Shown here one piece after another: positions 14,042 to 26,730 of a stretch of DNA of 64,000 bases. This stretch comes from Epiperipatus broadwayi (lineage: Eukaryota; Onychophora; Udeonychophora; Euonychophora; Peripatidae). Made by a program: the position numbers and the translations under genes. Under the pieces are notes generated by a model. It was not told the origin of the DNA. It searched no databases and saw only the letters and a program-made list of their open reading frames with translations. The first letter of the stretch is position 1, and each line of letters begins with the position of its first letter. The stretch spans positions 6,924,926 to 6,988,925 of the forward strand of contig JAQFVV010000031.1 in NCBI GenBank assembly GCA_028023455.1, read 5' to 3'.

Positions 14042-14583
14042 AATTAAAACAGATTTTTTTTTTCTTTTAAAATAAGTTGATTTTTTTTTCTAAAGTTGAC
14101 TGATTTACAATAGGCATTAAGCCTTTTCTTTTTCTGGAGTACAGTAATAAATCTTTATGTTTAATTAAATAATTTATAATTAAACATTGTTTATTTAATT
14201 TAAATAATTTCACGTAAGTAATAAACATAAATGTACAATTAGGTTTAATAAATTAAGTTAAAACAGATTTAATATTTAATTTTAATATTTTTATAATGAT
14301 ACACTAATCATCCAATACAAAAAAGTTATTGTTCTTATGTATTTTAATTTATATATATATATATATTTACAATTGCCATATATTTTTAAATATGTTTTTT
14401 CTTTGTTTATGAACATATATCTCTAACTAATAATTCAAAATTTCTGAAATTATAATTAAAAAAAGATAATTTGATAAAATGAATTGAAAACTTCATCTAA
14501 TCAACTGCTACGAGCAATTTAAAAAAATCATCACACTTACAGAGTAAATAAAATAACTTTTTGAAATCAAATTGATTTAGTCT
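14042..14583. other. AT-rich stretch, nothing recognised
   Basis: Only short AT runs (for example 14349-14366) are seen. Confidence 0.4.
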
Positions 14584-14585
14584 GT

Positions 14586-14619
<34 letters not shown>
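14584..14619. repeat. Compound (CA)n(TA)n microsatellite
   Basis: A short run of CA followed by TA. Confidence 0.9.
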
Positions 14620-14944
14620 CATAAATGTATTTGATTTGTAAAGTTATGAGAAAAAATATTATTCTATTTAAATACTCAAATTGGCATCTTTAAATAGACT
14701 TAAAATTATAAATATTATTAAGACAAATTTATTTAAATAAAATTCAAATATCATATTAACAAAGAGCATGGATTAATTAATAGTTTATATGCAAACATTA
14801 TAAATTTTTCTTCCATTCAGAATCTATTTTTCCATAATAATACACCAATTTAATTTTAATAATTTACCAGCACAAAAGCTTGATTTACTCTCATTCCCAA
14901 ATTGGACACGTTTGAACATTTTATGATTGTATGTAGTGTTTTTG

Positions 14945-15035
14945 ATGTAATCTGTCCTTTTATGCACCCATGTGTTTCACTCTTGATTCCTTCTTGATAA
15001 TCCCAACATACGTTTCCTGTATTTACTGTGTAGTA
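14945..15035 (-). pseudogene. Decayed RTE-type LINE fragment
   Basis: The minus strand reads RKRMLGLSRRNQE*NTWVHK. It resembles RCMLGGTRRNQKCSIWVREQ in the neighbouring plus-strand copy. It is a short, stop-containing piece of the RTE C-terminal region, opposite in orientation to the 15143-16540 copy, with the (TA)n array between them. Confidence 0.5.
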
Positions 15036-15047
15036 TAAGGAATGCAG

Positions 15048-16540
<1,493 letters not shown>

Positions 16541-16672
16541 TACAATCTTAATTAATTGTGATATAAAAAATATTAAAACTATGATGATTTTGAATAGACT
16601 AAAAAAAAAAAATTCCACAAAAATAAAATTCACAAAATATGATAGGTAATATTAATACTTTCTTGATAAGCA

Positions 16673-17032
<360 letters not shown>

Positions 17033-17366
17033 TCAATTCAATTCATTTTTCAATTCATTTATTTACCGTACAAAACTACAGCATAAAGCCAATTACAGTA
17101 TTGCACCATAACAAATATATAAATACATAAATGAGTTTAAATGACAAATTATTAATATAATTATGTGCCATATTTCAATAAAAGATAATTAATACATTTA
17201 AAAATCTAAAGTAAAATTAAATATCAGCATATAAACAATTATTATTAAAACATTAATAATAACAAATAAATAAAAGGGATAAATATAAAGCACATAACAA
17301 AATAATAATAATAATAAAACAATTTAACATATATATATATATATAAACAAAATCAAGTTAAACCAA

Positions 17367-18677
17367 TCAAATATGACATTTAAATTTAATAACATTACAA
17401 AATTGATTATAATCTAAATTAAAGTAATTATTATTACTACAAATCTGATTATATAAATATGGCAGTCTAAATAAAGGAGAAAATCTAAGAACATTGGAAT
17501 GACAAGTTTTAATGTAACAAACAGAAGCAGACCGAGTATCATGCACATGAGATCTAATTACAACAGTAGAAATTGTGTCAGGTAAAAGAACTATTTTATT
17601 AACAAGTTTATAAAGATATTTAAGATCTCTATATTGTCTTCTAGAAGAAAGATGAACAACAGTTTTATTTCCCAAAGAAACATATTTAAAAAACTTATTA
17701 CTCACTGATTGTAACAAGTTACATCCCTGTTTAGAGCTAGGATTCCAAATGACTGAACAATATTCAATGATGGGAAGAACCAATGATAAAAATAATTTAA
17801 ATTTTGTATCACCACTGAAATGATGACCAAACCTTAGAATAGTACCTATAATTTTTAAAGCTTTACCAATAATCATTTCCAAATGAGGAAGAAAGGATCC
17901 ATTACTAGAAAATATAACTCCCAAATCTTTTTGGGATTCAACAGAAATAATTTTGTGACAATTAATAAAATAAGAAAAATGCAAAACTTCAGATTTTTTA
18001 GAATACGAGACTAAGGAACATTTATTGAAATTAACAATCATATTATTTAAATCACACCAAGCACTAAAATTATCTATATCCTTTTGAAGAAGAGTGCAAT
18101 CAAACACAGATGTGATTCTTCTAAAGATTTTACAGTCATCTGCATAGCACAAAAGATAAGAAGATTTTAAGCAATCCTTAAGGTCATTCATATAAATGTT
18201 AAAAAGCATAGGTGCTAAAATACTACCCTGAGGAACTCCAAAATTACATTTAAACTTAGATGAAATAGTATTATTAAATTTAATATATGCAGTACGACCA
18301 TGAAGAAAGGATTGAAACCAATAAACAAGCTTAGTAGAAAAACCCATTTGATATAATTTGTGAAGAAGAATACTGTGGTCTACTTTATCAAAAGCTTTTG
18401 ATAAATCAAAATAAACAACATCAAGTCTCTGCTGGTCCTCAATTGCATGAGCTATATGATCATAAATTGTTATCAAATTAGTTTCTACGGATCTATTAGG
18501 TATAAAACCATGCTGTGAAGAAGAAATGTGTTTACTAACATCTAAAATAATTTTATTATAAACACACCTCTCAAAAATTCTAGCAATAGTATGTAAAACA
18601 GAAATAGGTCTATAGTTATTAAGATAATCACGTGAACCATTCTTAAAAATTGGGACCATTTTGGCACACTTAAGCAC
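17367..18677 (-). CDS. LINE ORF2, reverse transcriptase part
   Basis: Reverse transcriptase for target-primed insertion. In a 436-residue open frame: KNGSRDYLNNYRPIS (12-26), QHGFIPNRS (55-63), motif A YFDLSKAFDKVDHS (89-102), GVPQGSILAP (147-156), the catalytic CYADDCKIF (177-185) and then the thumb and a Cys-poor tail with SRRQYRDLKYLYKLVN. This tail is typical of arthropod-like Jockey/CR1 reverse transcriptases. The frame opens directly downstream of the endonuclease frame at 18698. The two join if one T is restored in the short T run near 18705-18712, so the M at 18677 is not the true start; the frame continues upstream as FNLSLNSCVFPNVLKCAK-like coding. The stop at 17367 is a natural C terminus. 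There is no RNase H domain. Confidence 0.9.
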   Translation of the reverse strand: MLKCAKMVPIFKNGSRDYLNNYRPISVLHTIARIFERCVYNKIILDVSKHISSSQHGFIPNRSVETNLITIYDHIAHAIEDQQRLDVVYFDLSKAFDKVDHSILLHKLYQMGFSTKLVYWFQSFLHGRTAYIKFNNTISSKFKCNFGVPQGSILAPMLFNIYMNDLKDCLKSSYLLCYADDCKIFRRITSVFDCTLLQKDIDNFSAWCDLNNMIVNFNKCSLVSYSKKSEVLHFSYFINCHKIISVESQKDLGVIFSSNGSFLPHLEMIIGKALKIIGTILRFGHHFSGDTKFKLFLSLVLPIIEYCSVIWNPSSKQGCNLLQSVSNKFFKYVSLGNKTVVHLSSRRQYRDLKYLYKLVNKIVLLPDTISTVVIRSHVHDTRSASVCYIKTCHSNVLRFSPLFRLPYLYNQICSNNNYFNLDYNQFCNVIKFKCHI

Positions 18678-18697
18678 ATTAGGAAAAACACAAGAAT

Positions 18698-20245
18698 TCA
18701 GTGATAAATTAAAATAAATGCAAGAGGAACTGCAATAAATTCAGCTAGCCCTTTGTAAATAAATGAAGGAATATTATCATTTCCCAAACTAGAATGAATT
18801 TTAAGTCGCTTAATAGCCATAACAACATCATCCTTAGAAATATGGTCAATCATACAATGAACAGTTGAAGAATTACAAAATAATGCAATATTTGAAGATA
18901 TTGCATCATGTGATGAATATACATCAGCAAAATGTTTTGAAAAGTCATTTGCACTTAAAGTGAAACCATGAGTAGCTTGAACCTTTTTTCTACCCAAACC
19001 AGACTTTTTAATGAAATCCCAAAATTCTTTAGGGTTAGATGAAATATTAACCTCAATTTTTCTAATATAATTCTTCAAATCTCTTTTATAAACATGCTTC
19101 ACCAATCTTCTGAAATTAATAAAATTATTATAAAAAAAGATATTCTGTGTTTTAAAATAAAGTCTACGATGATAAGACTTCCTTTTAATAATTTTAATAA
19201 GATCGCATGAAAACCAATGAGGAAAACCCTTATAAAAAAGTCGCTTATTGGGAATATACAAATCAATAAAACCATTAAGAATCTTTAAAAACTCATCCAA
19301 GCAATGATTTACATCATTAAAAGAATACAAAAAATTCCAATTAACTTTAGAAAAGTTTCTACAAAAATCAAAATAATTACCCTTCCCATAATCCTTTCTT
19401 GAAATATTAGAAAAATTAATCTTTGAGTGACAAACGTTAATATAAAACTCAAAAGGTGGATGATGAGCATCAATAGGAAAATTAACAGAGACAACTTGAA
19501 AATTACTAACTACTGTTGAATTACATAAAATATAATCCAAAGTAGGATGAGAGGAATTAACAAATGGGTTATATTGCTTAAGTCCTAAAAATTTACAGAA
19601 CTTTAACATTCTAGAAGCCTTAGAAGACAAAAGAGAAAAGTGTGTAGCAATTCTACCCTGATATAAATCCGGAATATTTAAATCACCAGTAATAATAATA
19701 TTATCATAGCCAATCAGAAAATCTTCAAGTGATGTCAAAAAATAATCAAACTCCAACAATGACAAAGTGGGTTTGAGATAAACATTACCTAAAATAAATT
19801 TAAAATTGTGATTTAAAGTAATTTCACACCATGTAGATTCACAAAAAGAAGAAGAAAAAGAAAGTTCTTTATAAAAAACATCTTTATGAAGAGCAATCAG
19901 AGTACCACCACCTCGAGAAATATTATCCATAGATCTGTCAGTTCGCAAAATACTGAATCTATCATCAAGAAAAGAACAATCAGGAAATTGTTGATTCAAC
20001 CAAGTTTCTGTAAGTAAAATAAGATCAAAATGTTCTGTTTCAAAAAATTGTTTAATTTGAACACATTTAGTCCTCATACCTCTGACATTCATGTAAAAAC
20101 AAGAAAGGCCTACCATGTTACCCACAAAGATAATGGAAACAACACAAATAAAACCAAAAAAAGAAAAAAAAACTGATAAAGAAAAAATAAATAAATAAAA
20201 ATAAATAAATAAAATAAAAAAAAAATAAAATAGATAGTAAAACAA
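18698..20245 (-). CDS. LINE ORF2, APE-type endonuclease part
   Basis: Endonuclease that nicks target DNA for target-primed reverse transcription. Motifs in the 515-residue frame are LILLTETWLN (75-84, catalytic Glu80), RGGGTLIALH (111-120), GNVYLKP (153-159), ITGDLNIPD (185-193), LDYILCN (236-242) and DAHHPPFEF (259-267, in place of the usual SDH). After it comes a linker with FWDFIKKSG and NDNIPSFIYKGLAEFIAVPL, the usual link to the reverse transcriptase. Residues 1-43 are a hydrophobic run from T-rich DNA; the Met at residue 44 (20116, MVGLSCFYMNVRG) is the likelier start. The frame ends in a stop caused by a one-base shift just before the reverse transcriptase. ORF1 ends 28 bases upstream. 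Confidence 0.88.
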   Translation of the reverse strand: MFYYLFYFFFILFIYFYLFIFSLSVFFSFFGFICVVSIIFVGNMVGLSCFYMNVRGMRTKCVQIKQFFETEHFDLILLTETWLNQQFPDCSFLDDRFSILRTDRSMDNISRGGGTLIALHKDVFYKELSFSSSFCESTWCEITLNHNFKFILGNVYLKPTLSLLEFDYFLTSLEDFLIGYDNIIITGDLNIPDLYQGRIATHFSLLSSKASRMLKFCKFLGLKQYNPFVNSSHPTLDYILCNSTVVSNFQVVSVNFPIDAHHPPFEFYINVCHSKINFSNISRKDYGKGNYFDFCRNFSKVNWNFLYSFNDVNHCLDEFLKILNGFIDLYIPNKRLFYKGFPHWFSCDLIKIIKRKSYHRRLYFKTQNIFFYNNFINFRRLVKHVYKRDLKNYIRKIEVNISSNPKEFWDFIKKSGLGRKKVQATHGFTLSANDFSKHFADVYSSHDAISSNIALFCNSSTVHCMIDHISKDDVVMAIKRLKIHSSLGNDNIPSFIYKGLAEFIAVPLAFILIYH

Positions 20246-20272
20246 AATAAATTCTCTTAAAACCTTAGAGAA

Positions 20273-21358
20273 CTAGCCAGAGATCCATAAAAAAAAAGAA
20301 ATGGAAGCACCGCAAGGCCATAAATTGGGGGATATTATTTCATTATGTTTATGTGCAGAAACAGAAACATAAAAGCAAGAAGACTTAGAATTATTCATAT
20401 TAACTTTATGACAAACAATGCTAGTTTGTAAATTATTTTCAAGAAATACTGTAATATCTTTTGAACTGAGATTTACTGGCATGTTAGAAAGAAAATATCT
20501 ATTATATGTTATATTAGTATTAGAATAAACATCAGCAAAATTAGATTTATTAAATCCATCAGATATATTAGTTTTATTAGTCCTTGAAAAATCATTTTTA
20601 CTAGAAGATAAAGAGGAGTATCCAGAATGATTTATCCAATAGTTACTATTTGAATGAAAGTCAAGTGAATGTGATCTATAAGCTGGAATGAATTTGGGAG
20701 CAAAATCTGGATAATTAAGAATTTTATGTCTAATAGACTTAGAATAAACATTACCAAAATTAGATTTATTAAATCCATCAGATATATTAATTTTTTTAGT
20801 TCTTGAAAAATCATTTTTATTAGAAGATAAAGAAGAGTATCCAGAATGATTTATCCGATAGTTACTATTTGAATGAAAGTCAAGTGAATGTGAACTATAA
20901 GCTGGAATGAATTTGGGAGCAATATCTGGATAATTAAGAATTTTATGTCTAACAGACTTAGAATAAACATTAGCAAAATTAGATTTATTAAATCCATCAG
21001 AAATATTATTTTTTTTAGTTCTAGAAAAGTCATTTTTACTAGAAGATAAAGAAGAGTATCCAGAATGATTCATCCGATAGTTACTATTTGAATGAGAGTT
21101 AAGTGAATGTGATCTATAAGCTGGAGTAAATTTGGGAGCAGTATCTGGATAATTAAGAATTTTATGACTAATAGACTTTAGGGAAGATACATTAACAGGA
21201 AGACCTCCATTATATCTTTTATCCATAAAAGAAGCACTCTGTAAATTATGAGCTGGAATGACTTTAGAAACTGCAGCTGGATAATTTAGTTTTTTAGATT
21301 TCACAGACTTTAAAGAAGATAAAGTAACAGGAAAACTTCCATTATCTCTTTTCCCCAC
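20273..21358 (-). CDS. LINE ORF1, C-terminal part with three 73-residue repeats and RRM-like end
   Basis: ORF1 proteins of such LINEs bind their own RNA. This 361-residue frame has no ATG at its head; it is entered from the upstream ORF1 frame by a one-base shift at a T9 run (21359-21367). Three tandem units of about 73 residues each contain HKILNYPD.APKF.PAY, NHSGYSSLSS and ISDGFNKSNF; a fourth, partial unit precedes them (KKLNYPAAVSKVIPAH). The last 80 residues (SNMPVNLSSKDITVFLENNL to ISPNLWPCGASISFF) match the RRM-like end of CR1/Jockey ORF1, where LDPSLWPEGV-like motifs are usual. The repeats are rich in Ser and Asn and probably disordered. Confidence 0.75.
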   Translation of the reverse strand: MGKRDNGSFPVTLSSLKSVKSKKLNYPAAVSKVIPAHNLQSASFMDKRYNGGLPVNVSSLKSISHKILNYPDTAPKFTPAYRSHSLNSHSNSNYRMNHSGYSSLSSSKNDFSRTKKNNISDGFNKSNFANVYSKSVRHKILNYPDIAPKFIPAYSSHSLDFHSNSNYRINHSGYSSLSSNKNDFSRTKKINISDGFNKSNFGNVYSKSIRHKILNYPDFAPKFIPAYRSHSLDFHSNSNYWINHSGYSSLSSSKNDFSRTNKTNISDGFNKSNFADVYSNTNITYNRYFLSNMPVNLSSKDITVFLENNLQTSIVCHKVNMNNSKSSCFYVSVSAHKHNEIISPNLWPCGASISFFLWISG

Positions 21359-23100
21359 AAAAAAAAATTTGGTGATTTAGATTTACCATGAGAAAAAAAA
21401 CCAGAATCAGAAAAGCAATCACTAATGGAATTTACCTCAAGCCAGGATGAGTTATAAAAACATCTACTTTTAAATTTGGAATGAGGCAAATTCATAAATA
21501 CATTATTATTATTATTATTATAATTAATTTCATCACTAATTAAATTAACTTCAGGAACACAATCATCCAATTTGATATTTTCACCAAGATCTTCAGGGCA
21601 ATAGGCTGAAGAATGATCCCTAGCAATGGAAGAACTAAAAATTTGATCAGGATATTCAGAAGATGACAAAATGCATTGAGTGCCAATATCATTAGTATTA
21701 ACATTTTTACCAAGATCTTCAAGGCAATAGGATGAAGATGAACATACAATGTTACCACCTTCAACAGAAGAGGAATAATCTCCAGGAATAGAACTAAAAA
21801 TTTGATCAGGATATTCGGAAGATGATAACATGCATTGAGTACCAATAGCATTAGTATTAATAAGTTTATCTTTGATCACTGAAGAATTCCTACAACGATG
21901 AGACATTTCAATTATTAAATTATATATAAAAGAAATAGAAAGAGATAAAATCATTTCAAAAGAAAAATTGCTAGAATCATGAATAACACTGTCAATTAAA
22001 CTATCTATATTTTTAACATTATTAGCAGAGTCAAATTCATTAACAGCAAAGTTTCCAATATTATTATTTCCAATCTTAGGAAGGAAGTCAATATTATTAG
22101 TGGATAAATCCATATCAACATCTGCATTAGAAAGATTGTCCAAAGATGAAACAGCTTTATTATTGTCAAACTCATCTATAACAAACTTTCCAACACTATT
22201 ATTTCCAATCTTAGGAAATAAGTCAATATTATTAGGAAATAAGTCAATATTATTAGGGGATACATCAGCATCAACATTAGAAAGATCATCTAAAAATAAA
22301 ACAGTTTTATATTCATCACATTCATTTACAGGAGAGTTTCCAGCATTATTATTTCCATTATTGATTTTATTTTTGTCAACTTCAATTACAGTAGAGTTTG
22401 CAATATAATTATTCCCATTATTAGAAGATAAGTCAACATCTATCTTAGAAAGATAATGTAAGGGCAACAAATCTTTATTTTTATCAAATTCATTTACAAT
22501 AGAATTTATAACACAATTATCTCCATTAATTCTACTATTCACACAATTAGTTAACTTAACTATCTGAAACTCATTATCTAAAACAGGATTATCAGCAATA
22601 TTATCTGTCAAAAATACCTTAGACATATAATTACACTCTATACATTTATAGAAGCCAGAACCAATAGTATGAAAAATATCAGCATCAACTTTACTTAATC
22701 TAAGACAAGAGGTATGAAACTTCCCCTGACATTGACCAGAACAATTGATACAGTTAGCAGGATCCAATATAGCAATAGAACAGACCTTACAAACAGATGA
22801 AACTGAGCTAGAATCAGAGATTATATCAGTATCAGATAAAACAGAAAGAGATGAATTCATCGTAGAAATTTGGGAGACATAAGAATTCAAAATAACAGAA
22901 GCCTTCTTATAATAAGAGCTACAGTATTCACATAAAAATTCAGAGGTATTATTAATAGAATCAATGGAAGTATCTTTATTAAATAAATTATAACATACTA
23001 TATGGTATCTAAGGCCACAAAAACCCAAGCATTTTAAAAATTTTTGTCTACCAAAAATATCAGACAAACACAAAGCACAAGGAAATTTAAAAGGCGCCAT
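21310..23100 (-). CDS. LINE ORF1, N-terminal part with two PHD-like zinc fingers
   Basis: The 596-residue frame opens with MAPFKFPCALC. Finger 1 uses C8, C11, C24, C28, H33, C36, C57 and C60. Finger 2 uses C104, C107, C117/C120/C124, H129, C132, C153 and C156. Both follow the C4HC3 plan of PHD domains, which are known in ORF1 of CR1-like LINEs. The rest is acidic and Asn-rich, with internal repeats: units around NNID.FPKIGNN and VNEFD, and two copies of IGTQC.LSSSEYPDQIFSS. The last 14 codons overlap the next frame and are probably an artefact of the T9 shift: one extra T there would give a single ORF1 of about 940 residues. The start is the first Met and lies just after an AT-rich leader. 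Confidence 0.8.
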   Translation of the reverse strand: MAPFKFPCALCLSDIFGRQKFLKCLGFCGLRYHIVCYNLFNKDTSIDSINNTSEFLCEYCSSYYKKASVILNSYVSQISTMNSSLSVLSDTDIISDSSSVSSVCKVCSIAILDPANCINCSGQCQGKFHTSCLRLSKVDADIFHTIGSGFYKCIECNYMSKVFLTDNIADNPVLDNEFQIVKLTNCVNSRINGDNCVINSIVNEFDKNKDLLPLHYLSKIDVDLSSNNGNNYIANSTVIEVDKNKINNGNNNAGNSPVNECDEYKTVLFLDDLSNVDADVSPNNIDLFPNNIDLFPKIGNNSVGKFVIDEFDNNKAVSSLDNLSNADVDMDLSTNNIDFLPKIGNNNIGNFAVNEFDSANNVKNIDSLIDSVIHDSSNFSFEMILSLSISFIYNLIIEMSHRCRNSSVIKDKLINTNAIGTQCMLSSSEYPDQIFSSIPGDYSSSVEGGNIVCSSSSYCLEDLGKNVNTNDIGTQCILSSSEYPDQIFSSSIARDHSSAYCPEDLGENIKLDDCVPEVNLISDEINYNNNNNNVFMNLPHSKFKSRCFYNSSWLEVNSISDCFSDSGFFSHGKSKSPNFFLWGKEIMEVFLLLYLL

Positions 23101-24871
<1,771 letters not shown>

Positions 24872-25975
24872 GATTTTTTTACCCAAGTTAATTAAAACAT
24901 TTTATAAAAATATAAATAGAAATATATTACAATGCCGATATTAAAAGTCAATCGATTGATCTAAAAGATAAGAAAAAGCTTTCGTATTTTAATAATATAT
25001 TTAAATGAAAAAAAAAAAGAAGAAGCATAAGAGGAAAGTGAATAAAACAACTATACTGAGTTATCCCTAACTTTTACTTTAGAATAAAAAGAGAAAAAGC
25101 AAATAAAAAAAAGATAAAAAAGAAAAAAGAAATTAATATATAGGTGTAACTATAAACAAGTGTATTTGTTACATTTTCTTTGCGTGCAATCTTTATTTTA
25201 ATTTAAGTAAAAAGAAATGGTTCTAATTATATTTATCAATCCAGTTAATCATTATACATTTTTTTGGAAAATAGATATTGAACTGAGGATAAAATAAAAA
25301 AAAAAACATTGATCAACCTACTACTATGTAGGAATGCATAGATGGTTTTAATAGTAAGTGTTGTTTTTATTTTTTTGTGAGACACTGGAGAAATGTTTTT
25401 ACCGTGTAGTTTTAATGAATATAATAATAAAATTCCTTAAATAAATAATTATAACAACTGATATTGAAGCTATCAACAAATAGTTGTAAAAGTTAATTGA
25501 AATAAAATATAACACAACTTTTATTTAGGAAATACATTCTCATTTTAACTGCTTTACAACTACTTTCTAATTTTTAATATCTCACTTCTTAAAACTGTAA
25601 TTAAGTCAAAGGGATCTCTGTCTTTAATGTTCAAGGAGATGTGTTAAAGAAAGTCTAAATAAAATTTTTTTACAAAATTTATTCATATAATAAAGAAACA
25701 ACATTTTCATTTTTAGCAAAAAGCCATCTTGGAGTAAATATTCACTATAAATATATGATGTATTTAATCCTTCAACTTTGTGACATTTACATTGTTCACC
25801 CAAGTGGCACTTGTTCTGATTATTCCACATTCGATTTCAGTATTAAATTTTTATTCTTTAAACAAAAAAATAAAAAATATTCAACAAAATGCACTAGATT
25901 TGTTAGAAATATATATTTACTAATTAAAAAAATCTTATTAGAATTTTGTAAATATATGTAAACAAAAGTATAAAC
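24872..25975. other. AT-rich stretch, nothing recognised
   Basis: The open frames near 25624-25961 show no family features. Confidence 0.4.
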
Positions 25976-26092
25976 CTCATGATATCATCCTGGTCTGCAA
26001 AGAAAAGCATGCTGTAAAAGGAAAAGTGAAGGAGGCCTGCTTCATAGCGATGAATTGCAACGCCATCAACCGCAAGGACACATGCTTCACAT
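25976..26092 (-). CDS. Candidate internal exon of an unknown host gene
   Basis: The segment is close to 46% G+C in an AT-rich background. On the minus strand it has a pyrimidine-rich acceptor (CTCTATTTTTTTGAG) and a donor (ATGAG/GTTTAT). The 117 bases between are a whole number of codons and both ends fall in the same phase. The product would read CEACVLAVDGVAIHRYEAGL then LHFSFYSMLFFADQDDIM. I do not recognise the protein. The plus strand is also open (HDIILVCKEKHAVKGK), but lacks a convincing acceptor or donor, so minus is preferred. It could also be a piece of an unrecognised repeat. Confidence 0.4.
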
Positions 26093-26614
26093 CTCAAAAA
26101 AATAGAGCAATTAAGCTTTGAAATTTGCATAATTTGCATATAATTAATCCACTTAGAGCTATGAAGATAAGAGCTGTCTCTTGAAAGCACTTGCCGAATA
26201 GTATAATTTTATTTTGTTTTAAGTATAAAGTAGCTTTGCGTTCAGGTGCAATAGCGCCTATATTATTTTAAAAGTATATTTTCGCACGCAAAATTTTCGA
26301 ATTAGGTTTGAATTACAAAGTGAAACACTTTTAACATAAACAGTAGGTTTTCATTTATTAGTTTGTTGGTTAGTATTATTGTTAAAAGTAAATTAATAAA
26401 ATCTTTATTATTTCTATTTGATTTGAAAAATTTGAAAGAATTTTGATTATATCACGATAACTTTATAAAAGCCTGTTAAAAAAATCTAAAATTGCATTTA
26501 TAATTTGTAGAATATCACAATTCATTATTTTTGATATGCTTGATAATATGAAATAAACATAGGTTAAATTTCATTTTTTATTTTTTTGGCTTTTATTTTC
26601 AAAAATTAACCATA

Positions 26615-26730
26615 TTTTTTTCCCTATATGTCAAAGCATTGGCCGGCATGCGAACCCACGACAACCGTCTGCAAGCAACTGCTTACTTGCAAGGTGGCTG
26701 CACTGACCTCTCAGCTACCAATGCTTGACT
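26615..26730 (-). repeat. tRNA-derived SINE, copy 2
   Basis: On the minus strand: GTCAAGCATTGGTAGCTGAG, the box B-like GGGTTCGCATGCC, then CCAATGCTTTGACATATAG and an A run. This copy keeps both family ends. Confidence 0.85.

Noticed and set aside
21580-21600. CTGAAGA...GAAA on the minus strand
   Set aside because: It lies in LINE ORF1 coding sequence and stem II does not pair.
22100-22408. Plus-strand frame inside LINE ORF1
   Set aside because: Antisense shadow of the repeat-rich ORF1.
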